DNA from: Pseudomonadales bacterium
GTDB lineage: Bacteria > Pseudomonadota > Gammaproteobacteria > Pseudomonadales > Azotimanducaceae
Assembly: GCA_022827905.1 (NCBI GenBank)
Contig: JAJEIQ010000071.1
Coordinates: forward strand, 20,989 to 84,988
Length of the DNA stretch: 64,000 nt
Reading direction: 5' to 3'
A program made the position numbers and the translations under genes. Below, in pieces: positions 8,669-17,866 of this stretch (position 1 is its first letter; every line of letters starts with the position of its first letter). A model generated the notes under the pieces. It had not been told where the DNA came from. It saw only the letters and a program-made list of their open reading frames with translations, and searched no databases.

Positions 8669-9454
8669 GTGGTTGGCAAGGTACCAGTGGCGCGTGAAGG
8701 GAAGCGAAAAGTGGTTTTGGCGGTGCTGATCGTCTTCTTGGGCCCGGCGGTGGTGGCAATCGTCCACCGCGCTTTGACGGACCAACCCCATTGGCGCGAT
8801 GCCAGCCATGCCGCCTCCGGACTGGCGCCCCTGCCCGACCAAACTCCCGAAGCGGTGGTGCAGGTTTACGCGGCGCGCACTTGGGGACTGCGCGGGGCCA
8901 TTGCGGTTCATACTTGGATTGCCGTCAAGCGTTCCGGCGCGAATCACTACATCCGCCATGAGGTCATCGGCTGGGCGTTGCGGCGCAGCGGCAGCGCGGT
9001 GGTGAGGCGGCTGGGCAATCCGGATGCCCAGTGGTTCTCCAATCCGCCGCAGTTGCTGGTCGATCGGCGTGGGCCAGGGGTCGATGCGCTCATCGACCGG
9101 ATCGAAGCCGCCGTGGTGGCCTATCCCTACGCCGCCGAATACCGCACCCTGCCCGGCCCCAACAGCAACACCTTCACAGCGTTCGTGGGCCGGCAGGTGC
9201 CAGACCTTGGCCTCGACCTGCCGCCGACCGCCATCGGCAAGGATTTCCTCGCCGGCGGCGCCCTGATTGGCCGTGCCCCAAGCGGCGCCGGCCATCAGTT
9301 TTCGCTTTTGGGGTTGGCGAGCGTTCTGGCGGCGCCACGCGAGGGCGTGGAAGTGAGTCTGCTTGGGATGGGGGTGGGCGTGCGCTTCAAGCCCTTGGCG
9401 ATTAGGCTGCCGGGTTTGGGCACTTGGCCGCAGCGGCAGGCTGTTGCGAAGTAA
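8669..9454 (+). CDS. DUF3750 family protein, one N-terminal membrane segment
   Basis: The family blocks YAARTWGLRGAIAVHTWIAV, LPGPNSNTFTAFV and PPTAIGKDFL mark DUF3750, whose function is not established. A hydrophobic segment near the start (KVVLAVLIVFLGPAVVAIV) suggests anchoring in the inner membrane. The frame is open well into engB; I chose the GTG at 8669 because GGTGGAG lies 8 bases upstream. GTG 8687 and GTG 8711 are alternatives. It follows engB by 40 bp on the same strand and faces the DUF427 gene across a 42-bp gap with no terminator hairpin visible. Confidence 0.82.
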   Translation: MVGKVPVAREGKRKVVLAVLIVFLGPAVVAIVHRALTDQPHWRDASHAASGLAPLPDQTPEAVVQVYAARTWGLRGAIAVHTWIAVKRSGANHYIRHEVIGWALRRSGSAVVRRLGNPDAQWFSNPPQLLVDRRGPGVDALIDRIEAAVVAYPYAAEYRTLPGPNSNTFTAFVGRQVPDLGLDLPPTAIGKDFLAGGALIGRAPSGAGHQFSLLGLASVLAAPREGVEVSLLGMGVGVRFKPLAIRLPGLGTWPQRQAVAK

Positions 9455-9496
9455 GGTCGCTGCCCGCGCCTTGTTGGCCTCCCCGGCTGCCGAGAT

Positions 9497-9853
9497 TCAC
9501 AGCGTTTCGATTCGGTCCACCCGGTCGGGGTAGAAGGCGAGGTGCTCCTTGATCTGCGCGACCCCGGCGAACGGCGTTTCATAGGTCCACACAGCGTTCT
9601 CGGCTGTCTGCTCGCCCACCGAGAGCGAAAAATAGGCGGCATCGCCCTTGTAGGGGCAATGCGTCGAATGGGCGGTGCGCTGATAGAGCGCCATGTTGGC
9701 ATCCGAGCGCGGAATGTAGAGCACCGGCGGGTAGCGGCCTTCACGCAGGCTGAGCGCACTGCCGCTTTCGGCGACCGTCTTCCCGGCGAACAGCACCCGC
9801 ACCCGACCCGGATGCGGCGCTATGGTGATGTGGGGTGCAGGCTTGTCCTTCAT
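9497..9853 (-). CDS. DUF427 domain-containing protein
   Basis: The 118-residue protein matches the DUF427 pattern: VRVLFAGKTVAES, an RYPPVLYIPRSDA segment, THCPYKGDAAYFS, and a C-terminal LAFYPDRVD. The fold is small and beta-rich; no enzymatic activity is established. It is the last gene of the minus-strand run that starts with ahcY, 95 bp after the dehalogenase-like gene. Its function there is unknown. Confidence 0.85.
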   Translation of the reverse strand: MKDKPAPHITIAPHPGRVRVLFAGKTVAESGSALSLREGRYPPVLYIPRSDANMALYQRTAHSTHCPYKGDAAYFSLSVGEQTAENAVWTYETPFAGVAQIKEHLAFYPDRVDRIETL

Positions 9854-9948
9854 GGTACGGTCAGTTGAAAGCTAGACAGTAGTTTACACCCCGGCCCACC
9901 GAGGTGCGGGCTGCGTACCGAAACACCGGTCAAGCCCGGACACCACCG

Positions 9949-10632
9949 TTAGCGCGCCACCCAGCCTCCGGCGAACGGAAACGCCTGCCCGGTCATGAAG
10001 CCGCATTCGTCGCTGGCTAGGAAGAGGGCGAACATTGCGTCTTCACGGGGGGTGCCGAGTCGGCCCACCGGCACCTGCCGCTTCAGCGAGGCGACGAACG
10101 AAGGCTTCTCCATGAGTTCCGGGGGGTAGTAGTCGGCGCTCTGCACGTAGTTCTGGGCGATCAGGTTGATCTGCACGTTGTGTGGCGCGGCCTCCACGCC
10201 CACCGACTGTATGTAGCCCACTTGGGCGGCGCGGGCGGCGGAGTAGGCGCACAGCGTCTTTAGCCCGCGTAGGGCGGTGGCGCTGCCGTAGGCCACGATC
10301 TTGCCTTGGCGGCGTTCAATCATGGACGGCAGCACGGCCTGGGTGAGCCAGTGCAGAGGATGCACGAGTTGGTTGAAGGGCGTGTGCCAGTCGTCGTCGG
10401 CAATGTCGGTTGCCGCCGTGCCGCTGAAGTTGGGGGAGGTCAAGTTCGCCACCAGCACGTCCACCGGGCCGCTTTCCTCGATGAGCCCCCGGCAGGCCTC
10501 GGCGGTCACCAGTGAGCGGGTGTCGGCAATCACCTCAGCACCCTCCTCTTGGAACACCTCCACGGTGATGGGCCCCATGAAGTCCGCCGCCTGGGTCACG
10601 ACGACGCGCTTGTCTTTCAGCCTGTCCGCCAT
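9949..10632 (-). CDS. Probable halohydrin dehalogenase (SDR-derived)
   Basis: The 227-residue protein has an SDR fold but lacks both the glycine-rich NAD(P) motif and the SDR catalytic lysine. It has the two signatures used to define halohydrin dehalogenases: T-x4-F-x-G (T13, F18, G20 in VVTQAADFMG) and S-x12-Y-x3-R (S117, Y130, R134). The NYVQSADYYPPE and RLGTPREDAMFALFLAS segments also resemble HheC. These enzymes convert vicinal haloalcohols to epoxides and halide, reversibly, without cofactor, and accept cyanide or azide in the reverse direction. Alternative: a divergent non-dehalogenating SDR. It lies 46 bp behind the glutaminyl cyclase gene. Confidence 0.78.
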   Translation of the reverse strand: MADRLKDKRVVVTQAADFMGPITVEVFQEEGAEVIADTRSLVTAEACRGLIEESGPVDVLVANLTSPNFSGTAATDIADDDWHTPFNQLVHPLHWLTQAVLPSMIERRQGKIVAYGSATALRGLKTLCAYSAARAAQVGYIQSVGVEAAPHNVQINLIAQNYVQSADYYPPELMEKPSFVASLKRQVPVGRLGTPREDAMFALFLASDECGFMTGQAFPFAGGWVAR

Positions 10633-10678
10633 AGCGGCCTCCTGTGGGAGTGTGGTGCGCCGGGATTTTAGGGCAGCG

Positions 10679-11464
10679 TCAGTGAGCGGTCACTTCGATC
10701 TGAAACAGCCTCGGCCAGTGCTTGCCGGTGACGAACAACCGCTTGCCGGCGTCGTCGTAGGCGATGCCGTTGAGCACGTCGGTGCGCGGGGTGCGGAACA
10801 CGAGGGGCAGCAGGCCCGTCAGGTCAAGCCAGCCGCGCACTTGGCCGTTGGCCGGATTGATGATGGCGATCCGGTCGCTGGGCCAGACGTTGGCGTAGAG
10901 GTCGCCTTCGACGAATTCCAACTCGTTCAGGCCCACTACCGGCTCGGTGCCGTTGCGCACCTGAAGGCGCCGAACTTCGGTCAGGGTGGCTGGGTCGAGA
11001 AAGCGCAGCTCGGCGCTGCCGTCGCTCATCACGAGGCTGTCCGCGCTGGCGGCCAATCCCCAGCCCTCGCCACCGTAGCGAAACTCGCCGATGGAGGCGA
11101 GGGTCGTCGCATCGTGAATGAAGCCGTCACCGGCCTTCCAAGTCAGTTGATGGAGCCGCCCGCCGCTCAGCGCCAAGCCCTCGCCGAAACGATTGTCCGG
11201 CAGTTGGCGCTCCCGCAGCACCCGGCCGCTGGCGAGATCCACGATGCGCAGAGACGACTGGCCGTAGCCGCCGGTGCTTTCATAGAGTTGGCCGTCCGCA
11301 AACAGCAGCCCTTGGGTGAACGCCTCGGGATCGTGGGGATGGCTGGCGATGACTCGATAGGTGTAGCGGACTGAAGCGGCGGCGGGCTCTTCATTGGCGG
11401 CCAGGGCCGGTTCCATCCAGGTGGCCAGCAGGATGAGCAGTGCGCTCTTGAGCGGTGCGTTCAT
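10679..11464 (-). CDS. Glutaminyl-peptide cyclotransferase, exported
   Basis: The fold is a plant/bacterial-type glutamine cyclotransferase beta-propeller. The family opening SHPHDPEAFTQGLLF is followed by YESTGGYGQSSLR, GEGLALSGGRLHQLTWK, NELEFVEGDLYANVW and VLNGIAYDDAGKRLFVTGKHW. It converts N-terminal glutamine to pyroglutamate. An N-terminal signal peptide (LLILLATWMEPALAA) places it in the periplasm. The start is ATG 11464, overlapping the thioesterase stop by 4 bp; the upstream open frame is antisense-like. Co-transcribed with ahcY and tesB by overlap. Confidence 0.9.
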   Translation of the reverse strand: MNAPLKSALLILLATWMEPALAANEEPAAASVRYTYRVIASHPHDPEAFTQGLLFADGQLYESTGGYGQSSLRIVDLASGRVLRERQLPDNRFGEGLALSGGRLHQLTWKAGDGFIHDATTLASIGEFRYGGEGWGLAASADSLVMSDGSAELRFLDPATLTEVRRLQVRNGTEPVVGLNELEFVEGDLYANVWPSDRIAIINPANGQVRGWLDLTGLLPLVFRTPRTDVLNGIAYDDAGKRLFVTGKHWPRLFQIEVTAH

Positions 11465-12339
11465 CGCAGGCGAATCAGTCCTTCCTGGGTGGCTGAGGCC
11501 ACCAACTCGCCGGCTTGGCTGTAGATCAGCCCTCGGGTGAGGCCCCGGGCACCGCTGGATACCGGGCTGTCCTGAACGTAGAGCAGCCATTGGTCGGCGC
11601 GAAACGGGCGGTGGAACCACATGGCGTGATCCAGGCTCGCCACCTGCAGACTGTCATCGAAGTAATTCACCGCGTGCGGCAGCATGGCGGTGTCGAGCAG
11701 CGACCAGTCGGACAGGTAGGCCAGCACGCACTGGTGCAGGCGGGGGTCGTCCAGCAACCGGTCCCGGGCCCGCATCCAGCACATTTGCCTCGGCACCTCA
11801 GTGCTTGGTTTGTAGATGTTGACCGGGTTGACCGGTCGGATCTCGACGGGCCGCTGCCGCGCGTAGGGTTCCGGCAGTCCCGGTGGCCGGTCCTTGGCAT
11901 ACCGCGCCCGCACAGCCTCCTCGTCCTCCAAGGTCTCCGGATCCGGGGCGTCCGGCATCTCGAACTGATGCGCGAGGCCCCCTTCGTCGATCTGGAAGGA
12001 AATGGACATGGCGAAGATGGCCTCGCCGTTCTGAATGGCCACCACCTGCCGGGTGGTGAAGCTCTTTCCATCGCGTATCCGGTCCACGGTGTAGAGGATG
12101 GGGGTGTTCATCTCGCCAGGGCGCAGAAAGTAGCCATGCAGGGAGTGGGCATTGCGGCCTGGCTCCACCGTGCGCGAGGCGGCGACCAGCGCTTGGCCGA
12201 TGACCTGCCCGCCGTAAACCCGCTGCCAGCCCTCATTGGGGCTGGTGGCCCGGTAGTGGTTCCGCTCGATCGTCTCCAGATCCAGCAGCCGGATGACGTC
12301 CTGAAGGCTTTGCTCCACGGCGCTGGCTGTTGCGCTCAA
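11461..12339 (-). CDS. tesB: Acyl-CoA thioesterase II
   Basis: The 292-residue protein fits the double-hotdog TesB family. [18 protein letters not shown] lies in the first domain and a [19 protein letters not shown] segment in the second, with an [14 protein letters not shown] end. It hydrolyses medium- and long-chain acyl-CoA to free acid and CoA in the cytosol. The start is a TTG overlapping the ahcY stop (TTGA); a GTG seven codons later is a weaker alternative. It is the second gene of the ahcY operon. Confidence 0.93.
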   Translation of the reverse strand: MSATASAVEQSLQDVIRLLDLETIERNHYRATSPNEGWQRVYGGQVIGQALVAASRTVEPGRNAHSLHGYFLRPGEMNTPILYTVDRIRDGKSFTTRQVVAIQNGEAIFAMSISFQIDEGGLAHQFEMPDAPDPETLEDEEAVRARYAKDRPPGLPEPYARQRPVEIRPVNPVNIYKPSTEVPRQMCWMRARDRLLDDPRLHQCVLAYLSDWSLLDTAMLPHAVNYFDDSLQVASLDHAMWFHRPFRADQWLLYVQDSPVSSGARGLTRGLIYSQAGELVASATQEGLIRLR

Positions 12340-13712
12340 TACTTGTAGTCGGCGGGCTTGAAGGGGCCCTGCCGGTCAACGCCGATGTAGCTGGCTTGGT
12401 CGGCGGTTAGCCTGGTGAGCACGCCGCCGAAGCCCTCCACCATGAGTGCCGCCACCTGCTCGTCAAGCTGTTTGGGCAGCACTTCCACGCTCACCGGCGC
12501 CCGCTGGTTCTCCGGCTGGTCGGCCCAGCGTTCCTGGTAGAGGTGCATCTGCGCCAGCACTTGGTTGGCGAAGGAGCCGTCCATCACCCGCGAGGGGTGG
12601 CCCATGGCGTTGCCGAGGTTCACCAGCCGCCCCTCGGAGAGCAGGATAAGGTAGTCGGATGCCGCATCGCTGCGGAACACCTGGTGCACTTGGTCCTTGA
12701 CCTTCTCCCAGCGCCAGTGCTCGCGCATGTAGGCGGTGTCGATCTCATTGTCGAAGTGGCCAATGTTGCAGACCACGGCGCCGGCTTTGAGGCTGGTAAG
12801 CATGTTGGCGTCGCAGACGTTGCTGTTGCCGGTGCAGGTGACCACTAGGTCGGTATCGCCCAGCAGTGCCGCATCGATGTCCTCCAAGACACCGGTGTTG
12901 AGGCCGTCCCGATAGGGGGAGACCAATTCAAAGCCGTCCATGCAGGCCTGCATGGCGCAAATCGGGTCGGCCTCCGCCACGCGCACGATCATGCCCTCTT
13001 GACGCAGGCTTTGGGTGGAGCCCTTGCCCACGTCGCCGTAGCCGATCACCAACGCCCGCTTGCCGGCCAGCAGCATGTCGGTGCCGCGCTTGATGGCATC
13101 GTTCAAGCTATGGCGGCAGCCATAGCGGTTGTCGTTCTTCGACTTGGTGATCGAGTCGTTGACGTTGATCGCCGGGGTCTTGAGCTCGCCTTTGCGCAGC
13201 ATCTCGAGCAGGCGGTGGACACCGGTGGTGGTCTCCTCGCTGATGCCGTGGACGGCCTTGAGCATGGCCGGATAGCGCTCATGCACCATCAGCGTGAGGT
13301 CGCCGCCGTCGTCGAGCAGCAGGTTGGCGTCCCAGGGGGCGCCGTCCTTGAGGATGGTCTGTTCGATGCACCACTCGTACTCCGCCTCGGTTTCGCCCTT
13401 CCAGGCGAACACCGGGATGCCTTGGGCCGCCATCGCCGCTGCCGCGTGATCTTGGGTGGAGAAGATGTTGCACGACGACCAGCGCACCTCGGCACCTAGG
13501 GCGATCAAGGTTTCAATGAGCACCGCGGTTTGCACGGTCATGTGGATGCAGCCGATGATGCGCGCGCCAGCCAGCGGCTGCTCCGCTTCATAGCGCCGGC
13601 GCAGGGCCATCAAGGCTGGCATCTCCGCTTCGGCCAAGGCGATCTCCCTGCGTCCGAAGTCAGCGAGCGCGATGTCGGCGACCTTGTAATCGTTAAAGGC
13701 GGTGTCGGGCAT
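12336..13712 (-). CDS. ahcY: Adenosylhomocysteinase (S-adenosyl-L-homocysteine hydrolase)
   Basis: The 458-residue enzyme has the family landmarks: [16 protein letters not shown] near the substrate site, [20 protein letters not shown], the NAD site [11 protein letters not shown], and the C-terminal [10 protein letters not shown]. It splits S-adenosylhomocysteine into homocysteine and adenosine and so keeps methyltransferases active, including those in the nearby glycan operon. The frame is open far upstream, but ATG 13712 has AAGGA at the right distance; ATG 13730 has no ribosome site. I looked for an SAH riboswitch in 13713-13928 and could not support one. First gene of a minus-strand operon. 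Confidence 0.96.
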   Translation of the reverse strand: MPDTAFNDYKVADIALADFGRREIALAEAEMPALMALRRRYEAEQPLAGARIIGCIHMTVQTAVLIETLIALGAEVRWSSCNIFSTQDHAAAAMAAQGIPVFAWKGETEAEYEWCIEQTILKDGAPWDANLLLDDGGDLTLMVHERYPAMLKAVHGISEETTTGVHRLLEMLRKGELKTPAINVNDSITKSKNDNRYGCRHSLNDAIKRGTDMLLAGKRALVIGYGDVGKGSTQSLRQEGMIVRVAEADPICAMQACMDGFELVSPYRDGLNTGVLEDIDAALLGDTDLVVTCTGNSNVCDANMLTSLKAGAVVCNIGHFDNEIDTAYMREHWRWEKVKDQVHQVFRSDAASDYLILLSEGRLVNLGNAMGHPSRVMDGSFANQVLAQMHLYQERWADQPENQRAPVSVEVLPKQLDEQVAALMVEGFGGVLTRLTADQASYIGVDRQGPFKPADYKY

Positions 13713-13928
13713 GGATGAATCCTTGTGCATTTTGGCGGCTAGGAGAGCCCTCGCCGCGTCGACGCAAAGCGCCGGGCGGGGAGAGTGGGGCGCGAATGCT
13801 AACAACGCAGGACGGTCTCGGCAAAGTTCACGGCCAAAATGAGAACTGCTGGTTGAATCGTCGTTGACGTTGAAATTCGCTGTGCGGGTGCGCCAGAATC
13901 CGCCCTCCCCCCAACTCGCGGTTGTCCA

Positions 13929-15101
13929 TTGGCCATAGCAGAGCACTCCACGGCGGGCGGCTTGGACAGCAAGCTGCCTGAAGTCGGCACCACCATATTC
14001 ACCGTCATGTCGGCATTGGCTGCGGAAGAGGGCGCCCTGAACTTGTCCCAGGGCTTCCCTGATTTCGACGGGCCGCCGGAGTTGCTTGGGCGGGTGCAGC
14101 ACTACCTCACCCACGGCTACAACCAGTATCCGCCCATGGCGGGGGTTCAAAGCCTGCGCGAGGCGATCGCGAGCAAGGTGCTTGATCTGTACGGTCTCGC
14201 CGCGGATCCCGAGACCCAAGTCACGGTAACCTCCGGCGCTACGGAAGCGCTGTTCTGCGCAATCACGGCGGTGGTGCGGCCCGGCGACGAGGTCATCCTA
14301 TTCGATCCGGCCTACGACAGCTATGAGCCGGCGGTGCAGCTGTCCGGCGGCGTGGCGCGCCACGTTCCGCTCAAGCCGCCCACCTACGGCGTCGATTGGG
14401 ATCGGGTGCGTGACGCCATCACGCCGCGAACCCGGCTGGTGATCTTCAATACGCCGCACAACCCAACCGGCACGGTGTGGTCGCACGACGATTTGCGCTG
14501 CCTTGAGGCCTTGGCCCTCGACCACGGCCTGCATGTGCTGTCCGATGAGGTTTACGAGCACATCATCTTCGACGGTCAGGCCCATCAGAGCGTTTGCCGC
14601 TTTCCCGACCTGTGGCGGCAAAGCTTCGTGGTGTCGTCCTTCGGCAAGACCTACCACACCACCGGTTGGAAGATCGGCTACTGCGTCGCTCCGGAGCATC
14701 TGACCGCGGAGTATCGCAAGATTCATCAATTCGTGACCTTCACCTCCAACACGCCGGTGCAGCACGGCTTGGCGGATTTCCTCAATGCACACCCGGAGCA
14801 TCACTTGGAGCTCGGCGCCTTCTATCAACGCAAGCGCGACCTGTTTTGCGCCCTGCTTGAGGGGAGCCGCTTCAGCCTGACGCCCAGTGCGGGCACCTAC
14901 TTCCAACTGCTCGGCTACGAGGGCATCAGCAACGAGCGCGACAGCGAGCTGGCGGTGCGCCTGACCCGTGAGGCCAAGATCGCGTCCATCCCGGTATCGA
15001 TCTTCTACGCCGACGGCGCCGACCATAAAATGCTGCGCTTTTGCTTCTGCAAGGATGACCGCACCCTGCGCCAAGGCGCCGAAATCCTGCTTGGGCTGTG
15101 A
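13929..15101 (+). CDS. Methionine/glutamine aminotransferase (YbdL-like, PLP fold type I)
   Basis: The 390-residue class I aminotransferase has [11 protein letters not shown] (N178), LSDEVYEHI (D206, Y209) and the PLP lysine K240 in [30 protein letters not shown] is typical of the YbdL/kynurenine aminotransferase III group, which transaminates methionine, glutamine and aromatic amino acids. The downstream omega-amidase-like gene makes a glutamine-transaminase/omega-amidase couple likely, as used to regenerate methionine from 4-methylthio-2-oxobutyrate. TTG 13929 starts the frame; it is divergent from ahcY. Confidence 0.9.
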   Translation: MAIAEHSTAGGLDSKLPEVGTTIFTVMSALAAEEGALNLSQGFPDFDGPPELLGRVQHYLTHGYNQYPPMAGVQSLREAIASKVLDLYGLAADPETQVTVTSGATEALFCAITAVVRPGDEVILFDPAYDSYEPAVQLSGGVARHVPLKPPTYGVDWDRVRDAITPRTRLVIFNTPHNPTGTVWSHDDLRCLEALALDHGLHVLSDEVYEHIIFDGQAHQSVCRFPDLWRQSFVVSSFGKTYHTTGWKIGYCVAPEHLTAEYRKIHQFVTFTSNTPVQHGLADFLNAHPEHHLELGAFYQRKRDLFCALLEGSRFSLTPSAGTYFQLLGYEGISNERDSELAVRLTREAKIASIPVSIFYADGADHKMLRFCFCKDDRTLRQGAEILLGL

Positions 15102-15104
15102 ATC

Positions 15105-15893
15105 ATGACGGCCGACCTGACCCTTAGCCTCGTGCAGACGCCCACCCATTGGCATGACCCGCCGCGCAATCGGGTGCGCTTTGACGCCCTGTTTGAGGAT
15201 CTGCCGCCCAATGCGGATGTGGCGCTGCTGCCGGAAATGTTCACCACCGGATTCACCATGCGTGCGGCTGAAGTGGCGGAGTCCATGGATGGCCCTTCGG
15301 TGGGGTGGATGCGCAATCGGGCGCAAGCGCTGGGTTGCGCATTGTGCGGGAGCCTGGTCATTGAGGAGGGCGGCAAGTATTTCAACCGCATGATCTGGGC
15401 GTCCGCCGACGGCGGCATCACCACCTACGACAAGCGCCATCGGTTCCGCATGGCCGGCGAGCATGAGCACTACGACGAGGGAACGGCGCGCGTGGTGGTG
15501 GATTGCCGGGGCTGGCGGATCAGCTTGGCGGTTTGCTACGACTTGCGTTTTCCGGTCTGGCTGCGCAATCGCGGCGATTACGATCTGTTGCTGTTCGCCG
15601 CCAACTGGCCCGAAGCCCGGCAGTTGGCTTGGACTGCGCTGCTTCGAGCCCGGGCGATCGAGAACCTGAGCTTCGTGGCGGGCGTCAACGTGCTTGGCGA
15701 GGATGGCAATGGCGTGCGGTACGCAGGCGGCAGTGCGCTTTATGGGCCGGAGGGCGACGCCTTTCTCGATGCGGGTGAGCGGACCGGTGTATTCACCGCA
15801 ACCTTGGAAAAGTCCGCCTTGGACACGTACCGGGCCGGATTTCCTGCTTGGCGTGACGCCGACGAATTCGTGATCGACGGACTAACGCCGTGA
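15105..15893 (+). CDS. Carbon-nitrogen hydrolase, omega-amidase (YafV-like)
   Basis: The nitrilase-superfamily triad is visible: E44 in LLPEMFTTGF, K110 in TYDKRHRF, and C144 in LAVCYDLRFPVW. Length (262) and these motifs match YafV/Nit2-type omega-amidases, which hydrolyse 2-oxoglutaramate to 2-oxoglutarate and ammonia. It starts 3 bp after the aminotransferase stop, and its product would pull the glutamine transamination forward. Cytosolic; no signal peptide. Confidence 0.9.
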   Translation: MTADLTLSLVQTPTHWHDPPRNRVRFDALFEDLPPNADVALLPEMFTTGFTMRAAEVAESMDGPSVGWMRNRAQALGCALCGSLVIEEGGKYFNRMIWASADGGITTYDKRHRFRMAGEHEHYDEGTARVVVDCRGWRISLAVCYDLRFPVWLRNRGDYDLLLFAANWPEARQLAWTALLRARAIENLSFVAGVNVLGEDGNGVRYAGGSALYGPEGDAFLDAGERTGVFTATLEKSALDTYRAGFPAWRDADEFVIDGLTP

Positions 15894-16291
15894 TCGATGG
15901 TGAAAACGTGCGGAAACGCCAGCTCCCGTTGCGGTGGGCCGGGATTCGCCGCTTGTTGCTGTGCGGCGCCTGCCTTTGGTTGACCGCCTGCGCGGACGAT
16001 TCAGGCGCTCCGGAAAGCGATGGCGAAGCCGTCGCCAACGCGCATCGTTCCGGCGCCGCCATTTACCAACGCTATTGCTTCTCTTGCCACGCGGCGGGGG
16101 TGGCAGGAGCGCCCAAGACGGGCGATGCGGAGGCTTGGTCGCCGCGCATGGCCAAGGGCCGGGACGCGCTGCTCCGCTCCACCATCGACGGCATGACCGG
16201 CATGCCCGCCATGGGGCTGTGCTTCGACTGCTCGGAACAGGAACTCTTGGACGCCATCGGCCATATGAGCGGGGCAGGGCAGACGCCCTAG
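15890..16291 (+). CDS. c-type cytochrome lipoprotein (cytochrome c5-like)
   Basis: The 133-residue protein carries one c-heme site, CFSCHAAG, and a late MPAMGLCFDCSEQEL region like cytochrome c5, which keeps an extra cysteine pair. A lipobox-like LTACADDSG after a hydrophobic stretch suggests a lipid-anchored periplasmic electron carrier. Its GTG start overlaps the amidase stop (GTGA). Physiological partner unknown. Genes after it are separated by 159 bp. Confidence 0.85.
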   Translation: MIDGENVRKRQLPLRWAGIRRLLLCGACLWLTACADDSGAPESDGEAVANAHRSGAAIYQRYCFSCHAAGVAGAPKTGDAEAWSPRMAKGRDALLRSTIDGMTGMPAMGLCFDCSEQELLDAIGHMSGAGQTP

Positions 16292-16450
16292 ATCGAGACC
16301 TCTCGTGCTTCGAAGCGAGTTTCCCCAACTTTGCCTACTTTGGGACGCTTGCCCTACAATCCTCCAATTCCCACCGGAGCAGGTGAGGCTGACATGCCGC
16401 ATTTGGCCCGTCGGTTGGTTTTCTCCCCCCATCAGGAGGCATAGGCGCCC

Positions 16451-17866
16451 TTGAAGCCGCTCGTTCCCGTGGTGTTGGCCGGCGGCGTTGGCAGCCGATT
16501 GTGGCCCTTGTCCAGGGCGCTGTATCCCAAGCAGTTCCATGCCTTGTTCGGCGAACGCTCTCTGCTGCAGAACACCGTGTTGCGGGCCGCCGCCGTTACG
16601 GACCGGCCGCCGATTGTCATTTGCAACGAAGACAACCGCTTCTTGGTCGCTGAGCAGTTGCGGGCGCTGGATCTGGCTTGGCAGTGCATTGCATTGGAGC
16701 CGGAAGGCCGCAACACCGCGCCGGCCATTGCGTTAGCCGCCCATCTCGCCGCAGCCGAAGCGGAGGGTGCCCAACTGCTGGTGCTGCCGTCCGACCATCT
16801 AATCGATCAGCCCGAACGCTTTGCCGCTGCCGTGAAGTCCGCCCAAACCGCGAGCGAGAGCGGTTCGGTGGTGGTGTTCGGCATCGCGCCCACTTGTGCA
16901 GAAACTGGATACGGCTACATCGAGTTGGAGACCGACCCGCAGCACGGCGTCCAGCCGGTCAAGTCCTTCGTCGAAAAGCCCGATCGCGACCGAGCCCGCG
17001 CCTTCGCCGCCTCTGGCCGCCATCTTTGGAACAGCGGCATGTTTTTGGTGGATGCCGACGTGGCGCTGGCGGAGATTCGGGCGCACAGCCGTGAGATGGC
17101 CGAAGCCGTGGCCGAATCCGTGGAAACGGGTCGGTCCGACCTGGAGTTCTTTCGGCCGGGCGATGCCTTTCTGCGCAGCCCCAATGCCTCCTTCGACGTG
17201 GCGGTGATGGAGCGGACCGCCCGGGCCGCCGTGCTGCCGGTGGACTTTGGTTGGAGCGACATTGGCTCTTGGGAGGCGGTGCTGGAGGCATCGGAGGCGG
17301 ACGGGCGCGGCAACCATTTTTCCGGCGATGTGTTGCCCGTGGATGTGGATGGGACCCTGATTCGAGCCGACCATCGGCTGGTGGGCGCTATCGGGGTCGA
17401 TGGGTTGGTCATCGTGGAAACCGCCGATGCGGTGCTGGTTGCCGATAGAGGCCGGGTTCAGGAAGTCAGCGCCCTGGTGGCGCAGCTCGGTGCAACTGAT
17501 CGCTCCGAGCACCTTCTGCACAAGGAAGTGTACCGCCCTTGGGGCAGCTACGAAGGCGTCGGCAGCGGGGAGCGCTACCAAGTAAAACGCATCAAGGTAA
17601 AGCCCGGCGCCAGCATCTCGCTGCAACTGCACCGGCACCGCGCCGAGCACTGGGTGGTGGTGCGGGGCGTGGCCGAAATCACCCGCGGAGAGGAGACCTT
17701 CTCACTGTCCGAAAACCAGAGCACCTACATCCCCCAAGGCACCAAGCACCGGCTGCGCAATCCCGCCGATCAGACCTTGGAGCTCATCGAGATTCAGGTG
17801 GGTGACTACCTGGGGGAGGACGACATCGTGCGGTTCGATGACTTGTATGGGCGGGGTGAGGGTTGA
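16451..17866 (+). CDS. manC: Mannose-1-phosphate guanylyltransferase / mannose-6-phosphate isomerase
   Basis: The 471-residue bifunctional enzyme opens with the nucleotidyltransferase motif VVLAGGVGSRLWPLSR. It has LVLPSDHLI, the FVEKPDRDRA lysine, and a C-terminal cupin (RPWGSYEGV, LQLHRHRAEHWVVVRG) for isomerisation. It makes GDP-mannose for surface polysaccharides. The TTG at 16451 has AGGAGG upstream at a longer than usual spacing (about 13 bases). It faces the glycan operon on the opposite strand, and its last 83 bp overlap the neighbouring methyltransferase gene tail to tail. Confidence 0.95.
   Translation: MKPLVPVVLAGGVGSRLWPLSRALYPKQFHALFGERSLLQNTVLRAAAVTDRPPIVICNEDNRFLVAEQLRALDLAWQCIALEPEGRNTAPAIALAAHLAAAEAEGAQLLVLPSDHLIDQPERFAAAVKSAQTASESGSVVVFGIAPTCAETGYGYIELETDPQHGVQPVKSFVEKPDRDRARAFAASGRHLWNSGMFLVDADVALAEIRAHSREMAEAVAESVETGRSDLEFFRPGDAFLRSPNASFDVAVMERTARAAVLPVDFGWSDIGSWEAVLEASEADGRGNHFSGDVLPVDVDGTLIRADHRLVGAIGVDGLVIVETADAVLVADRGRVQEVSALVAQLGATDRSEHLLHKEVYRPWGSYEGVGSGERYQVKRIKVKPGASISLQLHRHRAEHWVVVRGVAEITRGEETFSLSENQSTYIPQGTKHRLRNPADQTLELIEIQVGDYLGEDDIVRFDDLYGRGEG

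Noticed and set aside
13713..13928. SAH riboswitch before ahcY
   Set aside because: The conserved core and pseudoknot sequence could not be recognised; only loose GC-rich stems are present.
16292..16330. Stem-loop terminator after the cytochrome gene (TGCTTCGAAGC)
   Set aside because: The core is palindromic but short, with no T-run; weak support.
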